From Desulfovibrio sp. UIB00 (GTDB lineage: Bacteria > Desulfobacterota > Desulfovibrionia > Desulfovibrionales > Desulfovibrionaceae): 64,000 bases of DNA. Positions 1 through 8,666 of this stretch are shown here, piece by piece. Location: contig NZ_JAETXJ010000001.1 in assembly GCF_022508225.1 (NCBI RefSeq), positions 248,001 through 312,000 on the forward strand. Reading direction: 5' to 3'. Positions within the stretch are counted from its first letter, which is position 1, and every line of letters begins with the position of its first letter. A program made the position numbers and the translations under genes. The notes under the pieces are model-generated. The model had not been told where the DNA came from, ran no database searches, and saw only the letters and a program-made list of their open reading frames with translations.

Positions 1-323
1 AACTAAAATAACATACTGTAATTTAAATATTTGTTTTGAACATTTCAATGATGATCAGCCGTGGGGTACAAGCTTTTGTTTGGTGAAGTGCCCACTGCTG
101 CACGGCGCGTAAAAAACGGCAGCGGCAGGATGAAGGTTCCCCCTCCATTCTGCCACAGCCGAAAATCAATTCCTTAAATGCGGGCGCTCAAATTGTGCGC
201 AATTAATTTATTATTCTGTTATTATTGAAGTAATTCTTTGAAGAAACTGTTCCTAACCACCAAATCATTGCGCCGGGACATGGAATCTGCCCCAAGCTTC
301 GGGAACTACGGGCACCTCGAATA
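1..323. other. Intergenic, no gene recognised
   Basis: Downstream flank of sfsA, AT-rich at its left end. I see one imperfect hairpin at about 124-157 (GGCAGGATG against CATTCTGCC) without a T-run. No coding sequence or RNA gene is convincing here. Confidence 0.5.
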
Positions 324-1202
324 TTATGGGCGCTCCGGTCGCACGGGCAGCATGGGGCCAAGGTCAATGCCCGCAGGGCTGACCAAGGCGCGGAAGGGAT
401 ACATCTCCACCCCTGCGGAGAGCGCCTCATAAAACAGGGCGGCATAGGCCGGATCAATGAAATCCGCCGGAGCAAAGCATTCCCCGTCCGGACGCTGCAC
501 CAGATAGAACATGGCGGCGCGTTCGCCGCAGGCCACAATGTCCATGAGTTCGCGCAGGTGCTTTTGCCCGCGTTCGCTGGCGGCATCGGGGAAGCATGCG
601 GCGTTGTCTTCCACCATCGTGACGTTTTTGCACTCCACCCACAGAGGCGGCAGACCGGGGGCCGTGAGCAGGCCGTCCAGCCTGCTTTGCCCGCGTTTGG
701 CCTCGCGCACAATGGTGGTGTAGCCCTGCGCAAAGGGCAGGCGGCGCGCATGAAAGGCCGCCTCAAGCATGCGGTTGGGGGTGCTGGTGTTCACACCCAC
801 CCAGAAGCCGTCGGCAGGGGAGTGTGTGTCTGATTCATGTGCTCCAGACTCGTGGGCGCTCTCAACCAGTGCAGGTACGGCCCTGCGTGCCAGCCACACG
901 CATTCCTGCGTGTATTTGAGCTTGCGTTCAGGATTGCTTGCCGGGGATGCCAGCACCGGCGCGCCCGGCAGGCACAGGCCCAGCATGCTCCCCGAATTGT
1001 TGCTGTGCACCCACAGGTCTGCGCCCTGATGCTGCAACAGCACGCTGAAGCGTTTGCGGCGCGCCACAAAGGCGGCCACAATGCAGTGGGCCGGCAAGGG
1101 TAGCAGCGGGGCAGCGGTGGAGGGGCCGGGCAGGTCGCCGCATGAGGGCCGGGAGGTATCGGCAGCGGCTGTATGTGCTGCATTTTTGGGTTCAGAGCTC
1201 AT
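324..1202 (-). CDS. sfsA: SfsA-type nuclease / sugar fermentation stimulation protein
   Basis: SfsA family protein, described as a DNA-binding protein and nuclease. The family blocks are visible: an N(N/T)SGSMLG stretch near residue 70, [21 protein letters not shown], the acidic catalytic segment [11 protein letters not shown] and a HLRELMD helix. At 292 residues it is longer than the usual roughly 235. The extra length is a low-complexity Ala/Pro N-terminus of about 35 residues and a Ser/His/Glu-rich insertion before VGVNTS. The start at 1202 has a GGGGTG upstream, and there is no later methionine before the conserved region. It diverges from the aminotransferase at 1292, with about 90 bp shared upstream. 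Confidence 0.85.
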   Translation of the reverse strand: MSSEPKNAAHTAAADTSRPSCGDLPGPSTAAPLLPLPAHCIVAAFVARRKRFSVLLQHQGADLWVHSNNSGSMLGLCLPGAPVLASPASNPERKLKYTQECVWLARRAVPALVESAHESGAHESDTHSPADGFWVGVNTSTPNRMLEAAFHARRLPFAQGYTTIVREAKRGQSRLDGLLTAPGLPPLWVECKNVTMVEDNAACFPDAASERGQKHLRELMDIVACGERAAMFYLVQRPDGECFAPADFIDPAYAALFYEALSAGVEMYPFRALVSPAGIDLGPMLPVRPERP

Positions 1203-1291
1203 TTACACCCCGATATGAAGCTGCTAGAAACAGCCAGTTGTGAGTACGCCTGCCGATTGCGGGTGCGTTGCATACGCCAAGGAGCCCCCTT

Positions 1292-2482
1292 ATGCAGATT
1301 TCAGACCGTCTGAGCAGTATCAAACCTTCTCTGACACTCAGTGTCAACAGCCGCGCCCTTGAGCTTAAGGCCCAGGGAATTTCAGTAATCAGCCTTGCCG
1401 TGGGCGAGCCGGACTTCCCCACGCCCAAACACGTTTGCGAGGCTGCCAAAGCGGCTATTGACGACAATTTTTGCCGCTACACCGCCGTGCCGGGCATTCC
1501 CGAACTCCGCAAGGCTGCGGGCGCGTATTTTGAAAGAAACTACGGCGTCCCGGTGCCGATGGAATCCATTGTTATCGGCGCGGGCGGCAAGCACTGCCTC
1601 TATAATTTCATGCAGGCCACGCTCAACCCCGGCGACGAGGTGCTTGTGCCTGCCCCGTACTGGCTCAGCTACCCCGATATGGTCATGCTGACTGGCGCAA
1701 ACCCCGTGCCTGTGCTTGCCGGGCCGGAGCAGGGCTTCAAGGTGACGCCCGCCATGCTCGAGGCGCACACCACGGATAAAACCAAGCTGCTCATTCTGAA
1801 CTCGCCCAGCAACCCCACTGGCGCGGTCTACAGCGAGGCCGAGTTTACAGCCATTATGGATTGGGCCATTGCGCGCGGGCTGTTTGTGCTTTCTGATGAA
1901 ATTTACGATCAGCTTGTGTTCGCCCCTGCCAAGATGACCAGCGCCATTGGCTGGTTTGCCAAATATCCCGAGCAGGTGGCCGTGCTCAACGGTCTCTCAA
2001 AGAGCTACGCCATGACAGGCTGGCGCGTGGGCTTTTTGGCTGCGCACCCGACCCTGATCAAAAAGATATCGGCCATGCAGGGCCACAGCACTTCGAATAT
2101 CTGCTCCATCGCGCAGAAGGCGGGCCTTGCGGCCTTGACCGGCAGTATGGAATGCGTGGACAAAATGCGCGAGGCCTTTGTGCGGCGGCGCGATTTTGCC
2201 ATGAAGATCATTGAGGGCTGGCCCTTTGCCATCTGCCCCAAGCCCGATGGCGCGTTCTACCTCTTTTTGGATGTTTCCAAGTGCTATGGCGGCAGCGTGC
2301 ACAACTCCACCGACCTTTGCACCCTGCTGCTCGACAAGGCCCACGTGGCCGTGGTGCCGGGCGCGGCCTTTGGCGACGACAAGTGCATCCGCTTTTCGTA
2401 CGCTGTGGGTGACGACGTGCTCAAGGGCGCGCTGGAAAATATCGGCAAGGTGCTTGCGCAACTGGCTGCGGAGCCGAAATAG
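1292..2482 (+). CDS. Class I/II PLP aminotransferase (aspartate aminotransferase type)
   Basis: Cytosolic pyridoxal-phosphate aminotransferase, most like the I-gamma aspartate aminotransferases that move the amino group between aspartate and 2-oxoglutarate. Visible landmarks are the VGEPDFPTP substrate block, the NSPSNPTGAVY turn, SDEIYDQLVF, and NGLSKSYAMTGWRVGF with the PLP lysine at about residue 237. The frame opens further upstream at a TTG, but the ATG at 1292 has an AAGGA ribosome site 8 bases before it and fits the family N-terminus, giving 396 residues, the usual length. The exact substrate (aspartate, aromatic or other amino acid) cannot be settled from sequence alone. The tRNA-Ala gene follows 103 bp downstream. 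Confidence 0.88.
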   Translation: MQISDRLSSIKPSLTLSVNSRALELKAQGISVISLAVGEPDFPTPKHVCEAAKAAIDDNFCRYTAVPGIPELRKAAGAYFERNYGVPVPMESIVIGAGGKHCLYNFMQATLNPGDEVLVPAPYWLSYPDMVMLTGANPVPVLAGPEQGFKVTPAMLEAHTTDKTKLLILNSPSNPTGAVYSEAEFTAIMDWAIARGLFVLSDEIYDQLVFAPAKMTSAIGWFAKYPEQVAVLNGLSKSYAMTGWRVGFLAAHPTLIKKISAMQGHSTSNICSIAQKAGLAALTGSMECVDKMREAFVRRRDFAMKIIEGWPFAICPKPDGAFYLFLDVSKCYGGSVHNSTDLCTLLLDKAHVAVVPGAAFGDDKCIRFSYAVGDDVLKGALENIGKVLAQLAAEPK

Positions 2483-2585
2483 GGCTGAAAGACGTGGCAG
2501 AATTGCCGCCAAAACCGCCTCTGTAAAAAAAATGCAAAATTGTATTGACAGTTAGGCTAGTTTTGGTCATTCTGCTTTTCGCCGT

Positions 2586-2854
<269 letters not shown>

Positions 2855-2949
2855 ATTTAAACGACGACAAAATTCAGACATCATAAAAATTTAATAATGC
2901 TACTGTTTCTGTAGATGCAGCAGCAAAACACTCCTCATTTGGTGGTTAT

Positions 2950-3813
2950 ATGGCGCGAAAACAAAGAATTGCTGTATGTGCATTGAATGTTGTAATCCAT
3001 GACGAGAATAAAAGGGATTACAGCAAATTATTAAAAAATTGTTCAGACAAGCATGATGTTGTTCAGTTTAATAAGACTCATGCTGCCTGCCTTATAGGGG
3101 TAAAAGAATCTTTTACCCCTTATGGAAACTATTTATTCGGAACAGTATTTAAATTTGTTAACATTCGACCACCGTATTTTGATATAAACAAGCTGTCGCT
3201 TATTTTGGATGAAGACGGAAACCCCAAAAATATTATTGATCCACAGATCAGATCAAATACTTTGGACGTTAATTTCTGCTTATTTGAAGACTCGCACCGC
3301 ATATTTGTAGATGTGAGGAATATCACTCCAAAGATGGCAAAAGATTTTTTTGAGCGTATTTTTAAACGCGAAGAGATTGTTGCCGAGTTTGGTGAGGTTG
3401 ATGTGTCGCTGCACTCTACGAAAGAATATATTGAGGAGATATTGCGCATACCATCTTTGCGATCTTTAGAAATTTTTGTCCATCGACCAAATCCAACAAA
3501 TATGAATAGATTTGATTTTGATGTTGAAGAAAGTCTAAGAGAGCAAAATGCTGAATCTTTACAGCATCGGCTGGCGACTCGAAGTGATAATATCACACCA
3601 AATGAACTAACAAAAAATTTTATGAATGCTGCAAGAAATAATGGGCGTGTGATAGGGAGGGGGCGGGACGAAGATGGCAAGACTGTCGAATTCGACACGG
3701 ATAATTCGCCACTTGTAGATAGTATTTTTACTGAAAAAAACGAACCCTATTTGTTCGCCCTTGCTAGGGCCGCTCAAAAAGTATGGGAGAAGATTACAAC
3801 ACAAGATGGTTAA
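2950..3813 (+). CDS. DUF4747-like protein, cargo of left inverted-repeat cassette
   Basis: 287-residue soluble protein of unknown function. It resembles, from memory, the DUF4747 family: N-terminus MARKQRIAVCALNVVIHD and a central NVDVR/NITPKMAKDFFE region. No catalytic motif, signal peptide or membrane helix is apparent. The coding sequence is much more AT-rich than the chromosomal genes on either side, a sign of transfer. It is followed at once by a membrane-protein gene, and the pair is enclosed by 245-bp inverted repeats carrying tRNA-Ala fragments. A role in phage defence is plausible from the setting only. The start at 2950 has a GGTGG just upstream. The family name is moderately secure; the function is not known. 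Confidence 0.65.
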   Translation: MARKQRIAVCALNVVIHDENKRDYSKLLKNCSDKHDVVQFNKTHAACLIGVKESFTPYGNYLFGTVFKFVNIRPPYFDINKLSLILDEDGNPKNIIDPQIRSNTLDVNFCLFEDSHRIFVDVRNITPKMAKDFFERIFKREEIVAEFGEVDVSLHSTKEYIEEILRIPSLRSLEIFVHRPNPTNMNRFDFDVEESLREQNAESLQHRLATRSDNITPNELTKNFMNAARNNGRVIGRGRDEDGKTVEFDTDNSPLVDSIFTEKNEPYLFALARAAQKVWEKITTQDG

Positions 3814-3818
3814 AAAAC

Positions 3819-4397
3819 ATGCGAAAATTATTTCGTCCTTTTTTCAAAAAAATAACTCCCTCCTGCAAAGTGCTGAAGGCAAAAATTGTGGAGGAATACA
3901 AGTTTTTATCCAAAGATATCTCTGATTATTTTATATATTTTGGCCCAATCCGCGATATTTTATATACACCATATTTTCATTTGGCAGTTATCACTGCTCT
4001 TTTTATTTCACTGTTTAGTCAATGTCCAAACGGTTGGTCTAACATTGCTCTAAGTGTATTGCCTAATATACTTGGATTTTCTGTTGGTGGGTATGCAATA
4101 ATTATTACATTTGGAGATGATGAATTTAGAAAATTTTTGGCTAAGACGACAACAAAGGATGGAAAGTCAATATTACTTATGATTAACGGTGCATTTATGC
4201 ACTTTATTATAAGTCAAACATTAGCAATATTTTTAGCATACATAAATCAATCTCTCGAAATAACAAATTTTATGCTTAATTTTTTAATGAGTATACCCTT
4301 TCCTTACGCACTATTTTTTTGCATAGCAATAGCTTTTGAGATAAAAACAATTAGCAAATGGTATAAAAACTTTTTGGATTCACCGAAAAAAAAATAG
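3819..4397 (+). CDS. Small membrane protein paired with DUF4747-like gene
   Basis: 192 residues if translation starts at 3819, five bases after the stop of the preceding gene; an upstream ATG at 3783 overlapping that gene would add 12 residues. Neither start has a strong ribosome site. The N-terminus is basic and cytoplasmic-looking. Four hydrophobic segments follow (about residues 40-58, 70-92, 115-140 and 150-172), and the tail is lysine-rich (SPKKK). I do not recognise the family. It is AT-rich and very probably co-transcribed and co-translated with the DUF4747-like gene. Its last 30 codons lie inside the right inverted-repeat arm, and a diverged antisense copy of those codons sits in the left arm. 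Confidence 0.7.
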   Translation: MRKLFRPFFKKITPSCKVLKAKIVEEYKFLSKDISDYFIYFGPIRDILYTPYFHLAVITALFISLFSQCPNGWSNIALSVLPNILGFSVGGYAIIITFGDDEFRKFLAKTTTKDGKSILLMINGAFMHFIISQTLAIFLAYINQSLEITNFMLNFLMSIPFPYALFFCIAIAFEIKTISKWYKNFLDSPKKK

Positions 4398-4448
4398 CAA
4401 TTACGGGATTGCACGCTTGCTATCTTCCATTCCAACCTCCCAAAACGC

Positions 4449-4486
4449 AAAAACCCCCGACCATTTTTCAATGATCGGGGGTTTTG
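4449..4486. terminator. Bidirectional terminator closing the left cassette
   Basis: Same CCCCCGA(T/C)CAT hairpin as after the tRNA, here in reverse orientation, about 50 bp beyond the stop of the membrane-protein gene. T-runs on both strands allow it to end the cassette transcript. Confidence 0.85.
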
Positions 4487-4496
4487 ATTACCTATC

Positions 4497-4548
4497 TGGT
4501 GGAGCTGAAGAGAATTGAACTCTTGACCTCTTGAATGCCATTCAAGCG
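4497..4548 (-). pseudogene. tRNA-Ala 3' fragment (nucleotides 25-76)
   Basis: Identical to nucleotides 25-76 of the complete tRNA-Ala, on the minus strand. It lacks the D-arm and 5' acceptor strand, so it cannot be a functional tRNA. Such fragments are the usual mark left by integration at a tRNA gene, but here the copy is inverted relative to the neighbouring complete gene. Confidence 0.9.
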
Positions 4549-4632
4549 TCCGTCTGGCGCGTCACGCAGCAGCGCGGAATGGCGTCCTGCTTCCACCTCT
4601 CTCTCGCGCGCAATCCAAATTTCCTCTCGTCC

Positions 4633-4824
4633 CTACCCCTCAAGAAACATGCGGTAAAATTTGCTGTTTCTGATGCTATCAAGCTCAGAGGGCACAAGCA
4701 CCCTGTTGATACTTACCTGATCGTTTTGCGCAAGCTTAAGGTAGTAGGGCGCGTAGGGGCGGTCTTTTTTCTGTATGACCAGCACCGTGAGCTTGAAGGC
4801 GCGTGGTGCTCCTGCTGGCTTCAA
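4633..4824 (-). pseudogene. HD-GYP C-terminal remnant
   Basis: The reading frame ends KKDRPYAPYYLKLAQNDQ, then VLVPSEL..I+NSKFYRMFLEG. This is nearly identical to the last 55 residues of the complete HD-GYP protein encoded at 14694-15872. No HD domain or start is present, so it is a 3' fragment. It lies 84 bp from the tRNA-Ala fragment and in the same orientation, mirroring the arrangement at 18039-18208. Confidence 0.85.
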
Positions 4825-4888
4825 GGTCTATTGTGCCGCTAGTGTGCAGCACTAGCGTTTAGGGGCAAATTTTGAGCTGCGTCCTTAT

Positions 4889-5392
4889 CTAGCAGAGCGG
4901 CGCAAGGCCGATGGCAGCAAGAAACAGCCAGAATAGTGCAGCTGCGGGGTACAAGGCCGCAGTCATAAACAACATGCATGGGGGAACTTTTGCAAGCAGC
5001 CCCGCCCGCCCTTTCAGTCTAAAAATATACAAATGCAGCAACAAATATACAAATGAGGCTACAAATCCCTGCACAGAAAGGGATATCATCGCAGCGGTTC
5101 GTCTTGGCAGCCATTCAAGCCCTATGGCATCAGTGAGGTGCTTTGCATCCACAAGCGTACCTGTGGAGCATAAAACAAGCACCGCAACATAGAGCCACGG
5201 ATTCTTTTCCTGCTTAAACAACGGCAGGCAAACAAGCATTCCAGCCATGCCTGCGGTCATAACCACCGCAGACGTGGTTTCCCGCATGAGCAGCCACCAG
5301 CCCAAAAATGCGATGATCAGCGCAACGATTACAGGCCAATGTGCCCACAAGAGGGTTGACCCTTGTACTTGTGTGTCTGCTGGAGCGGGCAT
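4889..5392 (-). CDS. Small multi-helix membrane protein, paralogue of 6659-7170
   Basis: 167 residues with four hydrophobic segments (about 18-37, 45-60, 67-85 and 105-165 as two helices). I do not recognise the family. The start at 5392 is chosen because GGAGA lies six bases upstream and because it aligns with the paralogue (HWPVIVAL against HWPNIIIL). Shared blocks with the paralogue include LFK..K, a V/IDA/TKH motif, IGL.WLP/S and a C-terminal KVP/KIP-CMLF segment. It follows the papain-like protein gene (5704-6384) on the same strand, with a terminator between. Role unknown. Confidence 0.7.
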   Translation of the reverse strand: MPAPADTQVQGSTLLWAHWPVIVALIIAFLGWWLLMRETTSAVVMTAGMAGMLVCLPLFKQEKNPWLYVAVLVLCSTGTLVDAKHLTDAIGLEWLPRRTAAMISLSVQGFVASFVYLLLHLYIFRLKGRAGLLAKVPPCMLFMTAALYPAAALFWLFLAAIGLAPLC

Positions 5393-5577
5393 GCAATTCT
5401 CCAATGCTGTTTTTTGTGTAAGCCGCAAAGCCATACGGTGCGCAAAAAAGAGTGCTTTGCTCCTGTTGCTCAGCAAAAAAGCTGAAGGGTGGCACCGTTG
5501 GCCGCCAACTTGCCAGCAATTTATGGAACTCTCATTTATATGGCAATGGAATATTTGTTTACAGATTGCTTGGTCAG

Positions 5578-5620
5578 GCAAAACGCCCCGACTATCCCGC
5601 GATTGTCGGGGGCGTTTTGC
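5578..5620 (-). terminator. Rho-independent terminator
   Basis: Stem GCAAAACGCCCCGAC / GTCGGGGGCGTTTTGC with a loop of about 12 bases, 83 bp after the stop of the papain-like gene. It has A/T runs on both sides and would separate that gene from the membrane-protein gene downstream. Confidence 0.85.
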
Positions 5621-5703
5621 TTTATGTTCTGTGTGCTATTTTAGATGTATATGGGATTACTATGCATTACATGTCTGCAAGTGTGGGCAATCTTTCCGGC
5701 GCT

Positions 5704-6384
5704 TCAGGGCAGCACAAGAGGTTTCTCCTTGGTTGCGTATTCCTGGGCTTTTTGAAGAACTTCGGCAAAGTAGTGCTGACAGTTGTGCGTTGCTAAGTTG
5801 TACATCCGGTGGTCATAATCTTGTGTATCAATCGCTTTTAACTGAAGTTCTTCCCATTTGCGGTCTGTTTCAATCTTTGCTCTGTCAATGTATTCCTTGC
5901 GATACTTGGGGGACTCGACTTGATATTTATTCAAATTCTGCAAGGGTTCAGAAAATACGCCGTCAGACGTCAGGCCAAAATTGCTGCCGTCGTTGCCAAG
6001 GAAGTGCATGTGGTCAAAGTGTAGGTCAGCCCCTGGTAATCTCTCGCCATACCATCCTGAAAAAAAACGTGATTCAAGAGGTCTAACCCCCATTTGATAA
6101 TACGGGATTGTGGCATTGGGATCACTTGAATATGGTTGCAAACCTGTGTGATCGCCGTTGGCATGTTTTTTCACAACGTCAGCAACGCTGGCCGGATACA
6201 TGCGCTCCTCCAGCGGAGCAGTTTGTGGAACAGGCATTGCGGCCTCAAGCGCTGTCTGTTGCCTGTTGGAAGGCATTGTTGCCGCGTTTGCTGCGTCTTT
6301 AAATGTGAATCGCCCGTTGCTCAAACGTGGTTGGTCTGAGACATCATGCCCCATGTTTCTGGTGCTGAAATTGTTCGCTGCCAT
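5704..6384 (-). CDS. Candidate papain-like (LRAT/NlpC-P60-like) protein, no signal peptide
   Basis: 226 residues. The N-terminal 70 residues are polar and look disordered. The C-terminal part has a HFDHMHFLGN strand (about residues 121-130) and a THNCQHYFAEVLQKA block near residue 205. A His followed much later by an NCxHF-like cysteine motif is the pattern of permuted papain-fold hydrolases (LRAT/PPPDE type). This is motif reading only, not a confirmed family. A textbook AAGGAGG ribosome site precedes the ATG at 6384. There is no signal peptide or membrane helix, so it is cytoplasmic or exported by a specialised route. The segment NRQQTALEAAM resembles NRQQAILEAGM in the protein at 17458. 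Confidence 0.55.
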   Translation of the reverse strand: MAANNFSTRNMGHDVSDQPRLSNGRFTFKDAANAATMPSNRQQTALEAAMPVPQTAPLEERMYPASVADVVKKHANGDHTGLQPYSSDPNATIPYYQMGVRPLESRFFSGWYGERLPGADLHFDHMHFLGNDGSNFGLTSDGVFSEPLQNLNKYQVESPKYRKEYIDRAKIETDRKWEELQLKAIDTQDYDHRMYNLATHNCQHYFAEVLQKAQEYATKEKPLVLP

Positions 6385-6658
6385 GTCTCCTCCTTAAAGG
6401 GTTTGGAGGAGATATAGCAGAGGCGGGCGTTTTTGTAAGACTGAAACGTTTCAGTAGTTTTTTGTTCTTTTCAGTTTGATAAATAAGGGCATTTATGATG
6501 AAAAAAATAAAATTTTCAGTTAGTTATGATTTTGCGCAGAGGTCATGGAATGGCATAAACGCCGAAATTTTTTGCAGACCTCGAAAAAATATTTTTATTT
6601 TTTCTGCCAAAATTTGAGCATGCTTGAGCAAAACACATAAACAGCTTTGAGGAATTAT

Positions 6659-7170
6659 ATGGCATTCCCAACAAGCCCGGAAATAAAAGCAAAAGTTGCG
6701 GGCCTAGTGCGAGAACACTGGCCTAATATTATTATCTTGATTTTTACTTGGTTCGGTGGATTGGTCGATGACGACTATATGGGGCATGTGGTGCAGGCTG
6801 TTGGAGCGGCTGGCGTTATTGTGCTGTTGTCACTTTTTAAATTGCAAAAAATATATGGATTTATATCTCAGGCATGTCTTTATGCTTCATAGGTGCTGCC
6901 GAAATAATAGACACTCAGCATATCGCTGACATTATGGGCCTTGGATGGTTGTCCTCATGGTCTATCATCTTAATAACAATTGCAGTTCAGGGTTCTATTG
7001 CTTCGTTTATCTGCGTACTGCTCCTGTATATATTCTTCTTTAGGTCGCAGATTAGCGCCGCAATGCTGGTCAAGATCCCCATCTGTATGTTATTTCTGCT
7101 CGCGGCCCTGGGGCCAACCTTTATGGAGTTTTGGATGATTCTGGCCTTAAGCGTATTCGGGCCAGTATAG
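6659..7170 (+). pseudogene. Frameshifted membrane-protein gene
   Basis: Two overlapping frames (6659-6892 and about 6874-7170) together match the whole 167-residue membrane protein encoded at 4889-5392. The first ends LFKLQKIYGFIS and the second resumes with a SLCFIGAAEIIDTQHI block. A single-base gain or two-base loss near 6870 would explain it. The ATG at 6659 has a GAGG upstream. The gene is otherwise intact at both ends, so the break is recent; a sequencing error cannot be excluded. Confidence 0.75.
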
Positions 7171-7241
7171 TCGCGCATTCTGGCTCAAACTGATTGTAGT
7201 TATGCGCTAGTGAATGAGTAGTCCCAAGTAGCGGGGTTTAC

Positions 7242-7416
7242 ATGTCATTCCTAACAAGCGCGCAAATAGAACAAAATTTTTTGTTTAGTGCTGTTGTGCT
7301 GGCCTGTCATCATTCTAATTATTTATAGTGGCGGGCCGGAAAAGTGGAGTTATGGTCTAGCTGTTCAGGCCGGGGCGATTGCCCCTGTCTTTGGTGTAGA
7401 CCCCACTCTTTTTTCA
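7242..7416 (+). pseudogene. 5' remnant of a third membrane-protein copy
   Basis: Starts MSFLTSAQIEQ, matching MAFPTSPEIKA of the copy at 6659. It breaks frame near 7285 and continues in the next frame as CWPVIILIIYSGGPEKWS..AVQAGAIAPVF, matching the first two helices. Homology is lost just before the degraded terminator and tRNA fragment at 7433-7523, which appear to have truncated it. Confidence 0.65.
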
Positions 7417-7432
7417 AATCGCGTAAGACACA

Positions 7433-7523
7433 AAACCCCCGACCATCTTTCAATGATCGGGGGGGTTGATTACCTATCTGGTGGAGCTAAAGAAAATTGA
7501 ACTCTTGACCTCTTGAATGCCAT
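7433..7523 (-). pseudogene. Degraded terminator plus tRNA-Ala 3' fragment
   Basis: Minus-strand copy of the tRNA-Ala 3' end from about nucleotide 32 (7523) to CCA (7479), with several substitutions, followed by the shared spacer and a version of the CCCCCGA hairpin at 7433-7467. It is the most decayed of the five copies and has no long inverted-repeat partner. The sequence on to 7793 shows nothing else recognisable. Confidence 0.8.
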
Positions 7524-7793
7524 ACTAAGGCATCATGACCCAAACCTTACACCGCCAACAAAATCAGACTACTGGCTCTATATTCTCCTTCAAGAGTGAT
7601 TTTTATACTAGTGCGCCTGCATTAGCACATTATATGCTGATTTTATTGCAATATTTGCGCTGATAATCCAAATTTAATATACCTATTATTTCACTTGGTG
7701 AAAAAAATTATCACTACTGCTCGACTCTCCACATCACTTGCAGTATATCTTGCATCCGGTTTTTACTACAGCCTCTTTAAAAGGAATGTAATA

Positions 7794-8273
7794 ATGGGCA
7801 GATATAGTGGGCTTTTGGCAGTGTTTTTTCTGCTTCTTACGGGCTGCGGCTCCACGCAGTATCCTGATGAAATCTGGGCTCCCAAAAGTGCGCCCTATAA
7901 ATTTGGCGGCTCGCCAGAAATGGAAGACATCGCCAAAAGGTGCAACAACGGATACTACAGCGGTTTTAGCCCAGAGAATCTCTTTCCCATAATGAGCCAG
8001 CGCTGCGAAAAAATCGAAAACGGCAACAGGATTTGTGCGGCAGAACTCATAGACTCTGAAACGCATGAGTATCTTGGCCAAGAATTCGACTCAAAAACAA
8101 ATTCGTGGCATTCGGTAACAAAAGAGGACACCAACTACTACCACTACATGATAAATCTCTACATCAATACCAAGGGTCTGGTCTACGACTGCAAGGCCTC
8201 GTATGGGCACCATGTGCAAGTCAGCAAAAAGCCCAAGGAAGGAACTCTGGCAGCAAAAATGCCCAAGGAGTAG
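7794..8273 (+). CDS. Small lipoprotein, family member 1
   Basis: 159 residues. The signal peptide ends in an LLTGC lipobox (Cys about 18). The ATG at 7794 is preferred over an upstream in-frame start because AAAAGGA lies before it and it places the lipobox normally. The mature part has RCNNGYYSG near the middle and ends with N-L-Y-I-N-T-K-G-L-V-Y-D-C. This ending is shared in outline with the four other lipoproteins at 8279, 8667, 15935 and 16464. It is first of three consecutive genes on the strand, five bases from the next. Likely an envelope protein with a conserved cysteine pair. Function unknown. Confidence 0.75.
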   Translation: MGRYSGLLAVFFLLLTGCGSTQYPDEIWAPKSAPYKFGGSPEMEDIAKRCNNGYYSGFSPENLFPIMSQRCEKIENGNRICAAELIDSETHEYLGQEFDSKTNSWHSVTKEDTNYYHYMINLYINTKGLVYDCKASYGHHVQVSKKPKEGTLAAKMPKE

Positions 8274-8278
8274 CCCGA

Positions 8279-8656
8279 ATGCGACATAACTTGATTCTAT
8301 TCCTCTGTTATGTGCTGCTGGGGGCGTGCGTGATAACTTCGGCTCCCCAATGGCGGCCTGCGGAGCTTGCCTCCATTAAAATCACCAAGGCGCAGGCCGA
8401 GCCAATAATCAACGCATGCCGCGATGGAGCCTATTTGGGTAGCGCTTTACAAAACTTTCCCCAATCAGATCAGGCCATTTGCCAGCCGCAGTATACTGGC
8501 CAGTTATGCGCCATGGTGCTGGAATTTCCTGAAAAACGTGTGTTTTCGTATGCGGATGGGCGCAGCTATTCCGCCACAGTGCAGGCTCGTGCGTGGTTCA
8601 ACATTGTGCTGAATGAGCAGGGCAACATAACCGCTTGTCGCACCAAAACGGAATAA
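8279..8656 (+). CDS. Small lipoprotein, family member 2
   Basis: 125 residues beginning at the ATG 8279, five bases after the previous stop, with AAGGAG upstream. The lipobox is LLGAC (Cys about 16). Family features are INACRDGAYLGS, a QLCAMVLEF stretch and a C-terminal FNIVLNEQGNITAC. Same operon as its neighbours. No known domain recognised. Confidence 0.72.
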   Translation: MRHNLILFLCYVLLGACVITSAPQWRPAELASIKITKAQAEPIINACRDGAYLGSALQNFPQSDQAICQPQYTGQLCAMVLEFPEKRVFSYADGRSYSATVQARAWFNIVLNEQGNITACRTKTE

Positions 8657-8666
8657 AGGAATCAAC

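Larger units (their letters stand above)
4304..4548. repeat. Inverted repeat 1, right arm (245 bp)
   Basis: Reverse complement of 2610-2854. From inside outwards it contains the last 31 codons of the membrane-protein gene, about 50 bp of spacer, the shared terminator, and the tRNA-Ala 3' part (nucleotides 25-76). Homology stops exactly at tRNA nucleotide C25, so this side lacks the D-arm and 5' acceptor strand. Confidence 0.93.

Noticed and set aside
7479-7523. Functional third tRNA-Ala
   Set aside because: Only nucleotides from about 32 onward are present, with substitutions. No D-arm or 5' acceptor strand.
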